Shown in pieces: positions 48,043 to 59,341 of a stretch of 64,000 nucleotides of DNA; position 1 is the stretch's first letter; every line of letters starts with the position of its first letter. The DNA comes from Ramazzottius varieornatus (taxonomy: Eukaryota > Tardigrada > Eutardigrada > Parachela > Ramazzottiidae). The position numbers and the translations under genes were made by a program. The stretch covers positions 124,001-188,000 of the forward strand of contig BDGG01000005.1 in NCBI GenBank assembly GCA_001949185.1, given 5' to 3'. The notes beneath the pieces were generated by a model. That model saw only the letters and a list, made by a program, of their open reading frames with translations, made no database searches and was not told the DNA's origin.

Positions 48043-49706
48043 TCACACCTTGATACCCGGTGTTCGAATGGTATCTTCAGCTGCTCTGCGCTCGATTACT
48101 TTGGTATCGCTGGCTGCGTCCTTCCTTGGAAGAAAAGCAGTTCTCAAATGTTCCATGAAAGATGACCCGGGTTTAGTATAGTATGGTGAACCCTCTCTCT
48201 CAATCTGCAACAAATACAATGAAATACAGTGAGAGCGAAGTAGCGTCCTCAGAAGGACGTTATGCGTGGAAGCGACGTGATGCTCAAAATACCTCATCCA
48301 GGACAGCTCGAAGTTTGCCGTTGTCGGCCGACGTCTGCCAGACCTCGTCCGCTCCATAGGTTTCAGTTACATCCGAGTGTGTCCGAGCCCATTTTTTCCA
48401 GCTAGAATACCTGCAAGAATATTTCCGACAACAATAGCGAAAGACGTATGGTTAACTTGTAATGCTGCGCCAAAATTACTTGTAACGCAGTTCGTCCCAA
48501 TCAGAATCTTGGTATGTTTCTCGCCAGTCTCGGAACATAGGTTCGTAGTAGTACCGAACTTTATCAAATGGAACTTTCTCTAAATCTTCAGCCACCACTT
48601 CCGCATCGGCAGGCTTGGTCCAATCGTACACGATGATTTCGGTGAACGGCTCCAGCTGCTTCAAGAGCTTGTCTTTGTAGCCAGACTCTATCATTTGAAG
48701 GTATTCCGGAGTGAGCACTTCACTGTTCACTTCGTGCTCCTGCAATAAAAGTCCGCAACTCAAATCACAACTTCATTTTATAAAACTGATTAACCAGAAA
48801 GTACTCACAAGACCACGCTTTTTGATTCTTTCCAAGCAAGTATCTACTGTGGCATCCAAGTAGATTATGCAGTGTGGTCTCATCAAGTCTTGAATAGTGT
48901 TACTTTTGATTTCATAGTAGAACTGACGAGCTGAAATGCAACGACCAAGGCATCATCCAATAGTCACTGGAACCGGAAGTGGAGCAGTTAGCAAAAGGGA
49001 CATCCTACCTGGTCTTCCCATGTAGCCTTTCTCCACCATAGCTTCCACAAAAATGAAGTCGCTGTAAGCTGAACGTTCCATGATGATACCTTGACCTGCA
49101 AGAGAGACGTCCCGTAAAGTTAGACGTTCAGTGGGGAACAAGAAGAAGTTTACCTGTGCTGAATAGATGCAGTAAGGCGTTGCAGTACTGGTAGTATCGT
49201 GCAATGTACTTCGTGATCTGAAATCTGGCAACCAGCATGTGGTGAGGATTTCTGTAGAACTCCTCCACTTCGAAATGCTGAGTAGTTGGTCCAAGTCGGT
49301 CCGCATACTTGCGGGGATCCAGTCCGACTAACCAGTCGTAGTAATCAGGGAAGCCTGGCTCAGGCAGATACTTCATCCCAAGGAGCTCGGCCAGATTCTT
49401 TGCCAACGTCGTCTTGCCTACACCAATGTTGCCCTCCACGACGATCACTTTAGAATTTTCGTCCAGACGATGGACTGTCTTGTCGATGTTGAAGAAACTG
49501 TGGTACCATCTGTACTTCTTGGTCTCGTAGGGCCAGGGATCTTTGTTATATGGCACTCCTCGGATATCCTTGGCCACCTCCTTGTACTCTTTCAGCTTCA
49601 TTCCTCGGGAAGGGACACACACTACTCCGGCAGGGGCTTGCGCAAGCAACCTGCATTTTGATATCAGCTTGCTGGGAGTGCAGGATGTATGGAGGGCAGA
49701 TGCCAT
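48043..49706 (-). CDS. NDUFA10: Complex I accessory subunit NDUFA10
   Basis: A matrix-arm accessory subunit of respiratory complex I with a deoxynucleoside-kinase fold. ATG 49704-49706 starts a basic presequence (MASALHTSCTPSKLISKCRL). Next come YNKDPWPYETKKYRWYHSFF, the P-loop VVEGNIGVGKTTLAKNLAEL, then KYLPEPGFPDYYDWL. The following exon has QGIIMERSAYSDFIFVEAMV, then the kinase-like block IYLDATVDTCLERIKKRGL and LTPEYLQMIESGYKDKLLKQ. The exon ending DWDELRY (about 48476) splices from AA^GTAATT to a downstream exon reading YSSWKKWARTHSDV. Without splicing the frame stops at once (TAA). The last exon (about 48205-48043) ends RTPGIKV. The tail differs from the vertebrate one. Head to head with USP30. 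Confidence 0.88.
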
Positions 49707-50279
49707 TTCCTTGGAGTAACCACAACAGAATACAAGAAAAGGGCAGATTTTTCTCAGTGTGGTCTGATGGTCATCCCGTACGTTCAATCGCTTTTCGTAC
49801 AAGGTCTGTGCAACTAGGGGCCTTCTGCGTCGTTCGTCGTCAGTTTTCAAAGATTAATTAACATAGAACTCCTGCCAAACGGTGAGATTAACTCATTTGG
49901 GAAACAGGGAAACCACGATGGGGAAACTCTACGTGATGTTATGCACGCCTGGAACGCTGGCAGAGCAGAAGAAACACGGCAAGGGGTACCACCAGCATTA
50001 GACTTCGCTTTTGATTTGGTGATTGAGGCTGTGCATAGCTGGAAAACGGTTAAATCGATTTATCTTACGAAACCAGTAAGTTTTCGCGATGACGACAAAG
50101 CACTTATAGTTTCTGTGTCACGTACTGTGGTGTTGGCCCTTCGAGATGGCCACCCACCGGAAACGGAAGTTTTCGAACGGTTTTCTCTTGGCCTCTTGCA
50201 AAAACTTCATCCCCTTTCGGTCCTGAGTGTGTAATCCCGATTCCTGACAAGTTCAACCTCTTCAAGATTGTTTACAGCA
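49707..50279. promoter_or_regulatory. Divergent promoter region NDUFA10 / USP30
   Basis: About 570 bp between the NDUFA10 start and the first ATG on the USP30 side. Both products act at mitochondria, so a shared bidirectional promoter is plausible. The plus-strand open frame 49941-50234 has no recognisable domain and I do not call it. Confidence 0.45.
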
Positions 50280-50447
50280 ATGGACGGTGAGGTAAGTTGG
50301 TTAATCATTTAGTTGTTGGTCGCCAGTCTGCCCAGGTGCCGACGTATTGTTCTCTTTCAGGGGTTTGTTACACATGCTATATCGAACCACTGGCTTTCCC
50401 TCGGACAAATCTGGGTACAACTCCAAGCATCAGATAAGGGAAAGTGA
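50280..50447 (+). other. Spliced upstream ORF in the USP30 leader
   Basis: ATG 50280 MDGE joins through a GTAAGT..TTTCAG intron (50292-50360) to GFVTHAISNHWLSLGQIWVQ and ends at TGA 50445-50447, 32 codons in all. It stops 27 nt before the USP30 ATG. The splice signals are good; whether it is translated is unknown. It could be a regulatory uORF or a tiny gene. Confidence 0.5.
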
Positions 50448-50474
50448 CACTGCCTTGCGGAGACGGACGCTAAG

Positions 50475-52459
50475 ATGACCAACAGCAGAATCAGCGTAAT
50501 CGAAATTGTGCTGTGTTCCGGTGCTGTCGTTAGCTTGCTGCTACTCAAATACTTCTTGCAACGAAGCGACCGGGCGGACGAAGAGCGGCCCAAGTTCCAT
50601 TCCAAGAAGCGAGATGACACCGAAAGAGATGGTCTTCCTTCGCCATTCCGTCAAGAACACATTTTTTCCTCTCGTAACGAAGAGTCTGACGGTGTCTTGC
50701 CAATCGTGAATAGTTTACCGTCCAGTTCGTGGGACACCGAGGACGTATCCTCGGCCGATGGGCATCCTTCCGGTCAGTTCTTTCCAGTGTTGGGCCTAGC
50801 TAACCTGGGTAACACCTGCTACGTAAACTCCCTTGTTCAAGCTTTAGCCTGTCTACCTCAGTTTGCGGAATGGCTGCTACATGCGAGGAAGTTGGTCTGT
50901 TCTCCAGCGCGGCGCCTCGGGATCCTCTACTCACCTTCGCTGATGGGTCAAGAAAGACCTCGATATGCGCAGAGGTTCACTCGCATACCTATTAGCAAGG
51001 AAGAAGCACGAAACCGTCGATTCTTCCATTCATTTTGCCAACTCGTTGACGGTGCGCCACTTCATCCGGTTACTCCGAATATCAACTTGCATAATAACAA
51101 GCACCGTAACACCTTTTCGGACTGTTTCATCTTTTTTGCAGTTCTTAACGGACGACTACGTGGCCGGACCCGTGATGCTTGCTATACCGCAACGGAACTC
51201 ATTTCGAGCGTGTTTGGAGGAAGCGAATTCAGCCATTATCAGCAAGTAGGTGCGCTACTAAAATGGAATTCCTTCCTCGAAATCTTTTCTCCTTCGAGTC
51301 TATCGTATCGTATGTCCGATTTCCTATGGATTTGTATACACCATAATATTCTTTCAATAGGATCCGGACGAGTTGTTTTTGTTCGTGATCCATCTGCTGA
51401 TTAAAGCGGCTTCTGGTCAATCACGCTCGATTCTGGACCTTCCTTTCACACAGAGGGAAACGTCGAAGACTGACGCGTTGCTGACGGAATACGGTCCCGA
51501 ATTCTTTCCGCTGATGAGTGGCGCGAGCAACGGATGGAACGTTCCGTTCCAAGGACTCTTTTACCAAGACCTACTGTGCGTTGTGTGTAAGAAGTCTCGA
51601 CCACAGCCTCTCGAAGTGTTTCACAGCTTGTCCCTTAGCTTTCCCTTCGCTGCTCATTATCCACATAACGTAAGAAATTCCTCCTTTTAGGCTTCTCTTT
51701 ACTTCCTGTATTTTCATGGCTCTATCGCTTATTTTAGGCGTTCCTGTTAGAAAACCTGGTGCAGTCGTTCTTCGTTCCTGCCGATCTCGATTCCGTGGAG
51801 TGTCCGCACTGTTCCGATGCTGCTTGTGGAGAGTCTATTCCGACTCCACACCTGAAACGAATTTCCATAGCGAAGGTTAGTTCATCATGTTTTCGACATC
51901 AGCATGACTGGGTGGGTGGTTTGGGATGGTCTTAGCGTAACTCAGTCCTGATGTTAATATGTCGTTATAGTTTCCGAAGATCTTATGCGTGCATATTCGT
52001 CGAGCAGTATGGAGCGATAGCGACAACTGGAAGCGGCCAGACCTCGTTTCGTTTCCGTCGACTTTGGTTCTTGGGCGTTATTCATGGCTAAAACACATAG
52101 GCGGAGATCGTGAACCGAAAAGTATGGAGTTTCCTTCGTGTCTCACCGAGCAAACGCCATTTCCCAGGTACACAAAGCTGATAACGGTGAGGCTGTAGTC
52201 GAGTTCTTCCGAAATTCAATACGAACTATTTTTCAGTGCCAAGTTAGCCGGATGCTATTCACTGAAATCTGTGATCGTCCATGTTGGACATTCGAGTGTC
52301 GGAGGACACATTGTCACGTACAGAAAAGGACCGGTGGGAAAGAAGAATGCTCATGAATGGTATCTGACGAGCGATGAATTCGTGAAGAGGCTATCTTCCT
52401 GGAGGGAAGTAGAGCTCGCGAATCCCTACATGTTGTTTTATGAATTGATAACCTCGTGA
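50475..52459 (+). CDS. USP30: USP30-like mitochondrial ubiquitin-specific protease
   Basis: A cysteine deubiquitinase anchored in the outer mitochondrial membrane that opposes mitophagy signalling. ATG 50475 is followed directly by a membrane helix (IEIVLCSGAVVSLLLLKYFL) and basic residues, the USP30 layout. The catalytic Cys box reads VLGLANLGNTCYVNSLVQAL. The QQD-type box reads DPDELFLFVIHLL (about 51364). Further blocks match USP30: LFYQDLLCVVCKKSRPQPLE, FHSLSLSFPFA, VECPHCSDA (zinc-type cysteines) and LCVHIRRAVWSD. The His box is VIVHVGHSSVGGHIVTYRKG, and the end is ANPYMLFYELITS. Introns between about 50.9 and 51.36 kb could not be placed exactly. Family identity is firm; orthology to USP30 rests on the N-terminal anchor and the box spacing. 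Confidence 0.85.
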
Positions 52460-52847
52460 CGACAGTTCAAACTGTTTTGTGCTGTTTCTAATACCGCGTG
52501 GTACTGGTGTGGGCGTGCCCACCGGAGTGTTTTTCTTCGCTATTGTCTTTCAGTCATTGTGTGCCAAATCGGTTTACCCGGATTTCTCCTAGAATCGGAG
52601 ATTTGTTTCGTGAGAGCCTTTCGGAACGCCATTGTGGGCTGGTGAGAAGAGATTTGACCCTAGCTTCCTTGATCATGAAGTAAACGGGTTACATGACTCT
52701 TCATGAAATCCTTCTGAACTGTACAATTAGCAGCCGGTACCTTGCTTTGTAAAGGAAATTTGATTTGTCTGACGGAAATTCGGTCAATCTGCTACATTTG
52801 GCTCTTGGGTGCGCTAACGTTTGGTCCAGTTAAGAAGCTGCGGAAGA
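52460..52847. other. Intergenic, USP30 to secreted-protein gene
   Basis: About 390 bp, no exon or repeat seen. Confidence 0.45.
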
Positions 52848-53838
52848 ATGAGGTCCGTCGTGCTTGCGCTCTTTGTGGTCCAGCTCGTCTGGTACGGTTC
52901 GAAGGCAAACGATTTAGAAAGTCTAGCTGAACAAACTTTTGGTAAGTGGATTAGTAACGGAACATTAGCCTCCCAAAAGGTTTCCATTCTTTGCGATCTC
53001 TTACTCTTTTCTCTTCTAGAGTTTCTCCTGAAGTACTGCGATGTGGGAACCAGGAAGTGCGGCCCCGTCCCACAGGATCTGCAGATCAAGAACTGGAGTT
53101 TCAAGCGCGGTGAACCGTCTTCCATTACTGCGGTGGGAAAGGATCACGAAGACTCTGTTTCGACGTTGGCAAAACGAAGTCAACCAATTGCCTTGGGGGA
53201 GACTTCGAAAGAGGATGTTCGGAATGATAACCCGGATGTAGCAGAAGACAAAGATGACGCCACCACGTCAGGTACTAATTTCACCTCGACAACTCCCACC
53301 AGCTTAGTGATTGAAGGTACGGTATGATAACTTGTGAGTCATGATGTTGGCCAAAAGCAGGACGGTGAGTAGCAGGAATCATCGACATTCATCAGTCAAT
53401 TTTTTTTCTGCTTGTGTAGATAACAGGATGAGACACGGCAGCACTCCAACACCGATTTCCTTACTGAACCGGAAGACCAAGACCAGAGACCTACCCCCTT
53501 CGCTCACAAACACTTCTCCAAGCGAACCACCGTACCCCACCTGCGTTTGCCATTGCGCTCCTTGCTCGCCAAACGAGGTTGTCCAAGATGGGTCCTCAAT
53601 CAAGAAGACAGGCACTGATACCGACACTCTCGAAACAGAACGCGGACCGCACAACCATGTTCCCTCAGCCTTCGATGAGTCCGCTGGAAACACGGCGAAG
53701 ACCAACACATCTTCACCCGAACAAAGTTGGCAACTCCAGGCTCCGCTAGTGTCCACCCGAAATCGCTATGGTGTCTCTGCGGAGCCTTTGTATGGATTAC
53801 GAAGCCCCGCCCAACCTGTGGGTCCGCCAAAATATTAA
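52848..53838 (+). CDS. Secreted Ser/Thr/Pro-rich protein of unknown function
   Basis: Not recognised. ATG 52848 starts a signal peptide (MRSVVLALFVVQLVWYGSKA) with cleavage likely near the KAN that follows. Exon 1 ends at EQTF^ before GTAAGT. Exon 2 begins EFLLKYCDVGTRKCGPVPQD, and exon 3 begins about 53421 (DNRMRHGSTPTP). The joins keep frame and the product ends VGPPKY, TAA. The mature protein is about 260 residues, rich in Ser, Thr, Pro and Asn, with two cysteine groups: YCDVGTRKC near the start and TCVCHCAPC in the middle. The N-terminal NDLESLAEQTFEFLLKYC looks helical. No known domain. It may be an extracellular or cuticle-associated protein, but that is a guess. Confidence 0.65.
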
Positions 53839-55098
53839 TATTGCATTGTGGTTTTGGGACCTTGACATGAAGTACCAGAATATGTGTTGCATAGGGAGAA
53901 AACAGCGACCCGTTGAGCTCCTACTTGAGAAATACCGTTCAGAAGGCTTTGACTCCTTTGAGAAACTCCGGTAGGCCAAAACTTTCCCGTTTATTTGAGG
54001 CTTTTTGTCACTCTGTACACGGGCACGGTTATCTGACGCAAGGTTTTGTGCTTTTAGGTTTGATCGATCCTTACAGTCTCCGAGCTCCGGGCACTGGATG
54101 GACACAGGAAAGCCAGAACTCTTATCCATCTCAGCGGACCGCAAATGGTAACTGGCAGTATCTTAACGCCAATTACTAGGATCAGGAACGATAGCGGAAA
54201 GTTGTCTCGAGTTTGTGTCCGGCGTCAAGATCTGATCTTCGCTCTCTCTTCACCACGAAGTTTTTTATAAGCGTTATTGTTAGATTTTTTGTCATCTTGA
54301 GAAAAGCATTGTAGCAGTTGGAGCTTTACTTTTGGTTGAAGGCTATTCGAAGATGCAGCTCGGTTTCAGCCAAACAACAACATTGTGAGAGCGAGTTCTT
54401 TACTGATGCGCATCTTCGACGGTCACGTATGTACTTTTCAGCTTATAAAGTTATGAAACATTACCAATCAGTAACCAATGTCACGGGCGAGATGTTTAGA
54501 AGCTAACAAGCTTAGGGCGTATATCATAGCTGCATGGTGGCTCTACGGAATGAGTCAGGAACCACGTCAGGCATATTTGCGCGACCAAAAATAGGCCCAC
54601 GCTAAGAAGTCACATATTGAGAGCTGCCTCAGCGATTTCCTACTTTACATAACGTGCTTGATTCGTACAACATGCAACATGTGGGATCGCGGGTGCCTCC
54701 CGCTCGATAGGCTAACAAGGAAGTTCCACCGTGGACCGTAGGAGAAGCTGAGAACGCGAAGCCTTCTCCCCGCTTGGGGAAGTTCACTAAGAACCTTGGT
54801 ACACAGCCAGTGATGTTTGGAGATGTCACACAGAATTCGTTCTTGGCTTCATCTTTATTTATAGCTTGTCGTGCAAGAACATGCTGACTTCTTTATCTTG
54901 CTCCCGTTCTTGCGGAAGAGTTTTGCGCACTGCCGGCTTCTTGACTCCGTGAGACACAGCCTTCGCGGTTGATTGATCTTACGTTCCGCAGTTCTTCCTG
55001 TTACCGAACAGGAAACTAATTATTTTTTGTTGTACTGATCTTGAACCACTTTGCCTGAGCAAAAGCTACCTTTGTTGTTTTCCGCCGGAAGTGTCGTC
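53839..55098. other. Intergenic, secreted-protein gene to ABRA-like gene
   Basis: 1.26 kb. An exon-like pair (to about 53969, then 54060) with good splice signals could form a 3' untranslated or alternative end of the upstream gene. I see no conserved coding there. Confidence 0.4.
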
Positions 55099-55725
55099 AT
55101 GTCGGAGCAAGAGAAGGCGGAAGACAAAGCCGATGCAGGAATCAAGCTTGACGCCCTTCTCACAAGACGTCGGAGCCAGGAGGGATTAAAGGGTCTTGCG
55201 AAGAACCGGGCAGCAATGTTCCAAAAAGTTGAGCAAGACCATCTGGCCAAGCAACTAGAAAACCCTTTCTCGGAAGTTGGAGGATCTAAAGTTGCCGGAT
55301 CGGCCCTGAAGAAAATTGACAAGAATGATCCGAACTATGGGAAACCATTGAAAGGAAGTATAACAGAGCAGAGAGGAAATGCCGCCAATAGTCATATCCA
55401 GAAGGAGATTGCACAGCTTTGTCAGATTATCTACGATCTCGCCTTGGAGGACCCAAACGTACCTGGGTAAGTAGTATGGTAATTCCTGCAAGATGTGAAG
55501 GCTTCAATTTAGGTTATAGCATTCCGTTTTAGGCCGGATTGTTGGGTAAAATTTGGACCTTTGTTTGAGCACTACAACCGGGTATCCGACAAACTGGTGG
55601 GAATCCTGCTTCGTGCCCGCAAATACGGCCATGTAGAGTTTCCTGGTGAAATTCTCTATCAGAGGAGGGACGACGACGTGAAAATCTTTCTCACGCCATC
55701 CGGAATGAAAATAAGGAAATACTGA
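55099..55725 (+). CDS. ABRA/Costars-domain actin regulator
   Basis: A small actin- and Rho-signalling protein related to the C-terminal half of ABRA (STARS) and to Costars. ATG 55099 (MSEQEKAEDKADAGIKLDAL) is chosen; an in-frame ATG at 55051 would add 16 residues. Exon 1 is charged and helical (KNRAAMFQKVEQDHLAKQLE, then NPFSEV; YGKPLKGSITEQRGNAANSH). The Costars domain starts at IQKEIAQLCQIIYDLALEDP and crosses the intron at VPG^PDCWVKFGPLFEHYNRVS. It continues KLVGILLRARKYGHVEFPGE to the end at RKY, TGA 55723-55725. The product is about 165 residues. ABRA proteins carry such a pair of actin-binding parts, whereas plain Costars proteins are about 80 residues, so ABRA-like fits better. Confidence 0.85.
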
Positions 55726-56669
55726 TGTTTGAGATATCTTAATCGCTCGATAAGCTGCACATACCGATGCTTCATGCTGCCTTTCGTGGGTTCCCGTTCT
55801 ATGGAAATCTCAGTGTTTGGATGCGGACTTCCGGGTCGTGACCTGGAAAGCTTTCGGCCTCATTTGATTGGAACTCAGAAGCCTAAATCTTGAAAAATCT
55901 GAGCGCTCAGAAGTCTGGAAAATACTTTGTTGCTCGAACCTCTGTATCTCGGTGATGGAAATTTGGTTCCTAGTCTTAATGTCAGAATGCATGCAATAAA
56001 CAACCAGCATCGTTTGGACATAGTAACTGTTATGTGTCACACGGTCTCGTCAAAGCTCTTAACTTGATAAGTCTTTTCTCGGCACACTCATCCTGTTCAT
56101 CACTTAAGCACGAACAGTAAACTTATCATTCTGGACTACGCGATTAGCGGAAGGTGTTCGAGTTTCAACAGCCGAAGGTACAGAAAAACCACCCGGTTTC
56201 GGCCGTCTGGTTCCGTAACTGTCGTCTGAGCTTTCCGGTCCTATCACGCAGTACATACAGTAACGTCATACGACATCACACACACATTACTCTTCAGTTG
56301 CCTCATCCGGCACCAAAATGACGTGTGCCTTTCAGCCGCCGATCTTCCCGCTTTCGTCGTTCCCATTCATTCGGAAATAGATCAGTCTTTTGAGTCTCAT
56401 CTTCTCCTGAAGAAGTGAGGGTTTTGTCTGTTTCAGAGACTTTCTTACTACATCGCCATCAGGAGGAACGCCGGGAGAAATCTGTCTTCGAAGCTCTGTT
56501 GGATTTTTGACTGGGATCCTGTCACTTCAAACTGGAAACGTCAACATGGACAGTCTGTGCTTAATCCTCTCCTCTGTCACAAGGAATGCCAAACTGTCGT
56601 GACAGCTCAACCGGTGGCAGCTCAACTGGTGGCAGCTGATTCTGAAGTGTTTCCCACAATTTAGAGGCT
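55726..56669. other. Intergenic, ABRA-like gene to SET methyltransferase
   Basis: About 0.9 kb. A poly(A) signal lies at 55995-56000. Upstream exons of the next gene may be hidden here, but none could be joined with confidence. Confidence 0.45.
55995..56000 (+). promoter_or_regulatory. Likely poly(A) signal of the ABRA-like gene
   Basis: AATAAA 270 bp after the stop codon on the same strand. Confidence 0.45.
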
Positions 56670-58854
56670 ATGGAGGTTGATGCCAGCGACGGTGTGATGG
56701 GCAATACGATGACCACTACCCGCTGCGATACCAATTCATGCGAGGAACTGGAGAATGATGGAGACTCTAGCAGATTTTCTGGAGTGACGGATGGCTCGAC
56801 CATCTCGACAGGTAAGAGCAATCAAACTTGAATATTCGGTTTACGCACTTCCGAGGGCAGGTTTTTATGTGATTTCGCTTCTTGGTTGATCCAGCCGATT
56901 ATGTGTCCATCCCGAGCCTGGAAAAGCGCCTGACGTCCGAACAAATGTACGATGGACTCCTCGGTCTAGACAAACCTATGTCGTCCGTGACTTCAGACTT
57001 GTTGTTCACAACCGCGCAAGACGGTAAACCCGTTTTGGAGCAAGAGCAATCGGAATCTGAACTGTCCGACGAGATCATCCCTTTCGTTAAACCTGCTCCC
57101 AGAAAGTCTACGTAAGCTCCGACGCTTTTCACTTGTGAGATCATATTTCGAACATCTCTTCTAGTATTTGTCCGACCGAACCACCTGTCAGATTGGCTTG
57201 TGCTGTGCATACTGTTCACAAGAATGATATTATTGGGAACTCGGCAGACAAAGTTAACAAGCTCGACAATATTTATCTTCCAGGTGGTGCACCCTTCCAA
57301 CCAATAACATCGGAAACGTGCGCCACTTCGGAAAAAACAGTCTTGTCGAGTTTGGTGGCCGAGGTTCCAGACGTTGATGTCAAAACTTCGTCCTTGCAGC
57401 CTAACTATTTGATTTTAATTTGCTAGATATCACAGAGCGCTGAACGTTCACGTCATCGATCCGGACTTGAGCAAGGGACAAGAACTGTATCCGATCAGAG
57501 TCTGGAATGCACAGGACAAAGAGTCGATTGCGGCGTTCGAATACATCAAGAACACGGAACATTTCACCAACTACCAGAAGACCGCTGTGGCAAGTTAAAC
57601 CCTCGAGCATGTCGATTCCGTCACCAGCTGTCGCACTCAAGTCTTTCTCATCTAGATCTGCGACTGCGAAGATGGCTGCGAGGGTAGTAGTTGCAAGTGT
57701 CTGGGAGAGCCGTACGAGGAGAATCATTCGGAACCAGCTTACAATGAGGTGTGCTGAAAGCGTTGACTCTTATCAAATCAAAATAAGTCACTGTTTTTTA
57801 TTTTCACTAATTTCAGGATGGAAGGCTCAAGGACGTTCCCGACTCTTGGGTGGAGAAGCATCGCGTTCTCTACGAGTGTAGTGAGTTTTGCAAATGTGGT
57901 CCTCAGTGTCTGACCAGATCTGCGCAACTCGGTTTACGGTAAGGAATGGTTCGTTATTAAGGCTTCGTTCTACCTCTGTATGGTCGCGCAGTTTCCTGTC
58001 TGCGATTATGGTATGACTGGCTGTGGAATTTTCTTATTACAGGACCCAACTGGAAGTCTTCAAGACCTCACGAAAGGGGTGGGGAGTCCGCTCATTACGG
58101 AACGTCCAGAAGGGGTCCTTCATAGTCGAGTAGGCTACTACTGTATACCTTACGCTCTGTGTCTTTCATACTTTATGAAATGTGATCAAATGAGGGTTCT
58201 ATGTCTGTGTTACAGATATGCTGGAGTTATGACTGAATCCAAGGATTATGCAGTCTTCGCGGAAAGTGACTGGTACTCCTTCGATATCACCTCGGTAACC
58301 TTGAATACTCACTCTCAACATTCGTTTTATACTTGCGTCACTTTCTCGTCACTTGTCGATAGGTTTGCCTCACCGCGTTATCGAATATTTCAGGAAGATG
58401 GACCAACCAATTTCTTTATTGATGCTAGCAAGAAGGGAAACGTCGCGAGGTAAGACAAACTTTTTCCTGCCATAATTTCATTCTGATAACGAGGTACCCT
58501 AGTCGGACTCAAAATGGTTTTTCCAGGTTTATCAACCACGGTTGCGATCCAAATTTACTGGCAGTTCACGTCTTCTACGATGACAACAACCCCGTAATGG
58601 GCATGCACATCTGTCTGTACGCCACTCGAGACATCAAAGAAAAGGAGGAACTCACGTACGCAATATTTGCTAAAGCGTTATCTTATCGAAATGTCGACGG
58701 ATCTTTTTCATGTCCCTCTAGGTTTGACTACGGTTCCGAATACTGGCTTGCCAAGATGAATAAAGGAATAGGATGTGAGTGTGGGCATAAGAAGTGCATG
58801 TACCGACTAGCCAAGTCCAAGAAGGAAAAGAGGAAGAAGCGGCGTTATCAGTAG
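56670..58854 (+). CDS. SUV39/EHMT-type histone H3K9 methyltransferase (SET domain)
   Basis: A nuclear lysine methyltransferase. ATG 56670 opens an acidic N-terminus (MEVDASDGVMGNTMTTTRCD), joined in frame to ADYVSIPSLEKRLTSEQMYD. The pre-SET domain has clustered zinc cysteines: ICDCEDGCEGSSCKCLGEPY and LYECSEFCKCGPQCLTRSAQ. The SET domain runs VFKTSRKGWGVRSLRNVQKG, SFIVE^YAGVMTES, then NFFIDASKKGNVARFINHGC with DPNLLAVHVFY, and EELTFDYGSEYWLAKM. The post-SET ends GCECGHKKCMY. FDYG followed by an aromatic residue, and the spacing, recall EHMT/SUV39. No ankyrin repeats or chromodomain are seen. The usual NHSC core reads NHGC. Between about 57160 and 57429 the exon structure is uncertain, because hairpin copy 10 lies in that stretch. 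More 5' exons are possible. Confidence 0.85.
57262..57350. repeat. GTGGCGCAC hairpin family, copy 10
   Basis: Outer arms CTCGACAA (57262-57269) and TTGTCGAG (57343-57350) are exact complements. Inner arms GGTGGTGCAC and CGTGCGCCACTT are partly degenerate; loop CCAACCAATAACATCG. It lies in the SET-gene stretch where I could not fix the splice sites. Confidence 0.75.
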
Positions 58855-59341
58855 CCAACTGTTCCAACCGTTCAAGATATCCGTCTCACTCTTTGCATTG
58901 CTCAGTTTATATAAACAAATTTCCTTGTCTTAGTTTGACACTTTGGCCTTCGTTGCTCAAGCCACGTTCGTAATCATCGTATTTATTTTGTATTACATTC
59001 TGGTGGCAGTATTGTACCTACGTACCATTCTCCACCACTGTGGACCAGTAAGGTTCTTACAAAACCGTGACATTTATTTTCGAGTTGTTGAGTTTTACAT
59101 TTTTTAGAATCTGCTTTTGCCGTGTTCAAAATGCTGGAACATCAGTTAGCCGTAAAAGACGGTTGCGAATTCCGAAAGAAGAAATCGCTGTTACGTTTAT
59201 CGATAAAATTCTTCTTTCATTATATGTACAGTACACTGAACGAATTTGCCGAAAAGTACAGCAACTGTATGAAAAGGCTGAAAACATCAATCCCGATTTT
59301 TGAATCGTAACCTGGTCCTGTAATACTCGTGTGCTTTATCA
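58855..59341. other. Convergent 3' region, SET gene and DPM3
   Basis: About 490 bp between facing gene ends. The short open frames at 59067-59310 have no family match and I do not call them. Confidence 0.45.

Noticed and set aside
49941-50234. 97-codon open frame between NDUFA10 and USP30
   Set aside because: No domain, no splice partner and position in a promoter region; coding status cannot be supported.
51045-51060. A GTGCGCCACTT match to the hairpin core in the USP30 gene
   Set aside because: It has no complementary arm nearby and lies in or near coding sequence, so it is probably chance.
53768-54179. Frames overlapping the 3' end of the secreted-protein gene (DSFEKLR, GNWQYLNANY)
   Set aside because: They could be an alternative end exon with decent splice signals, but the main frame already closes at 53838 and nothing is conserved.
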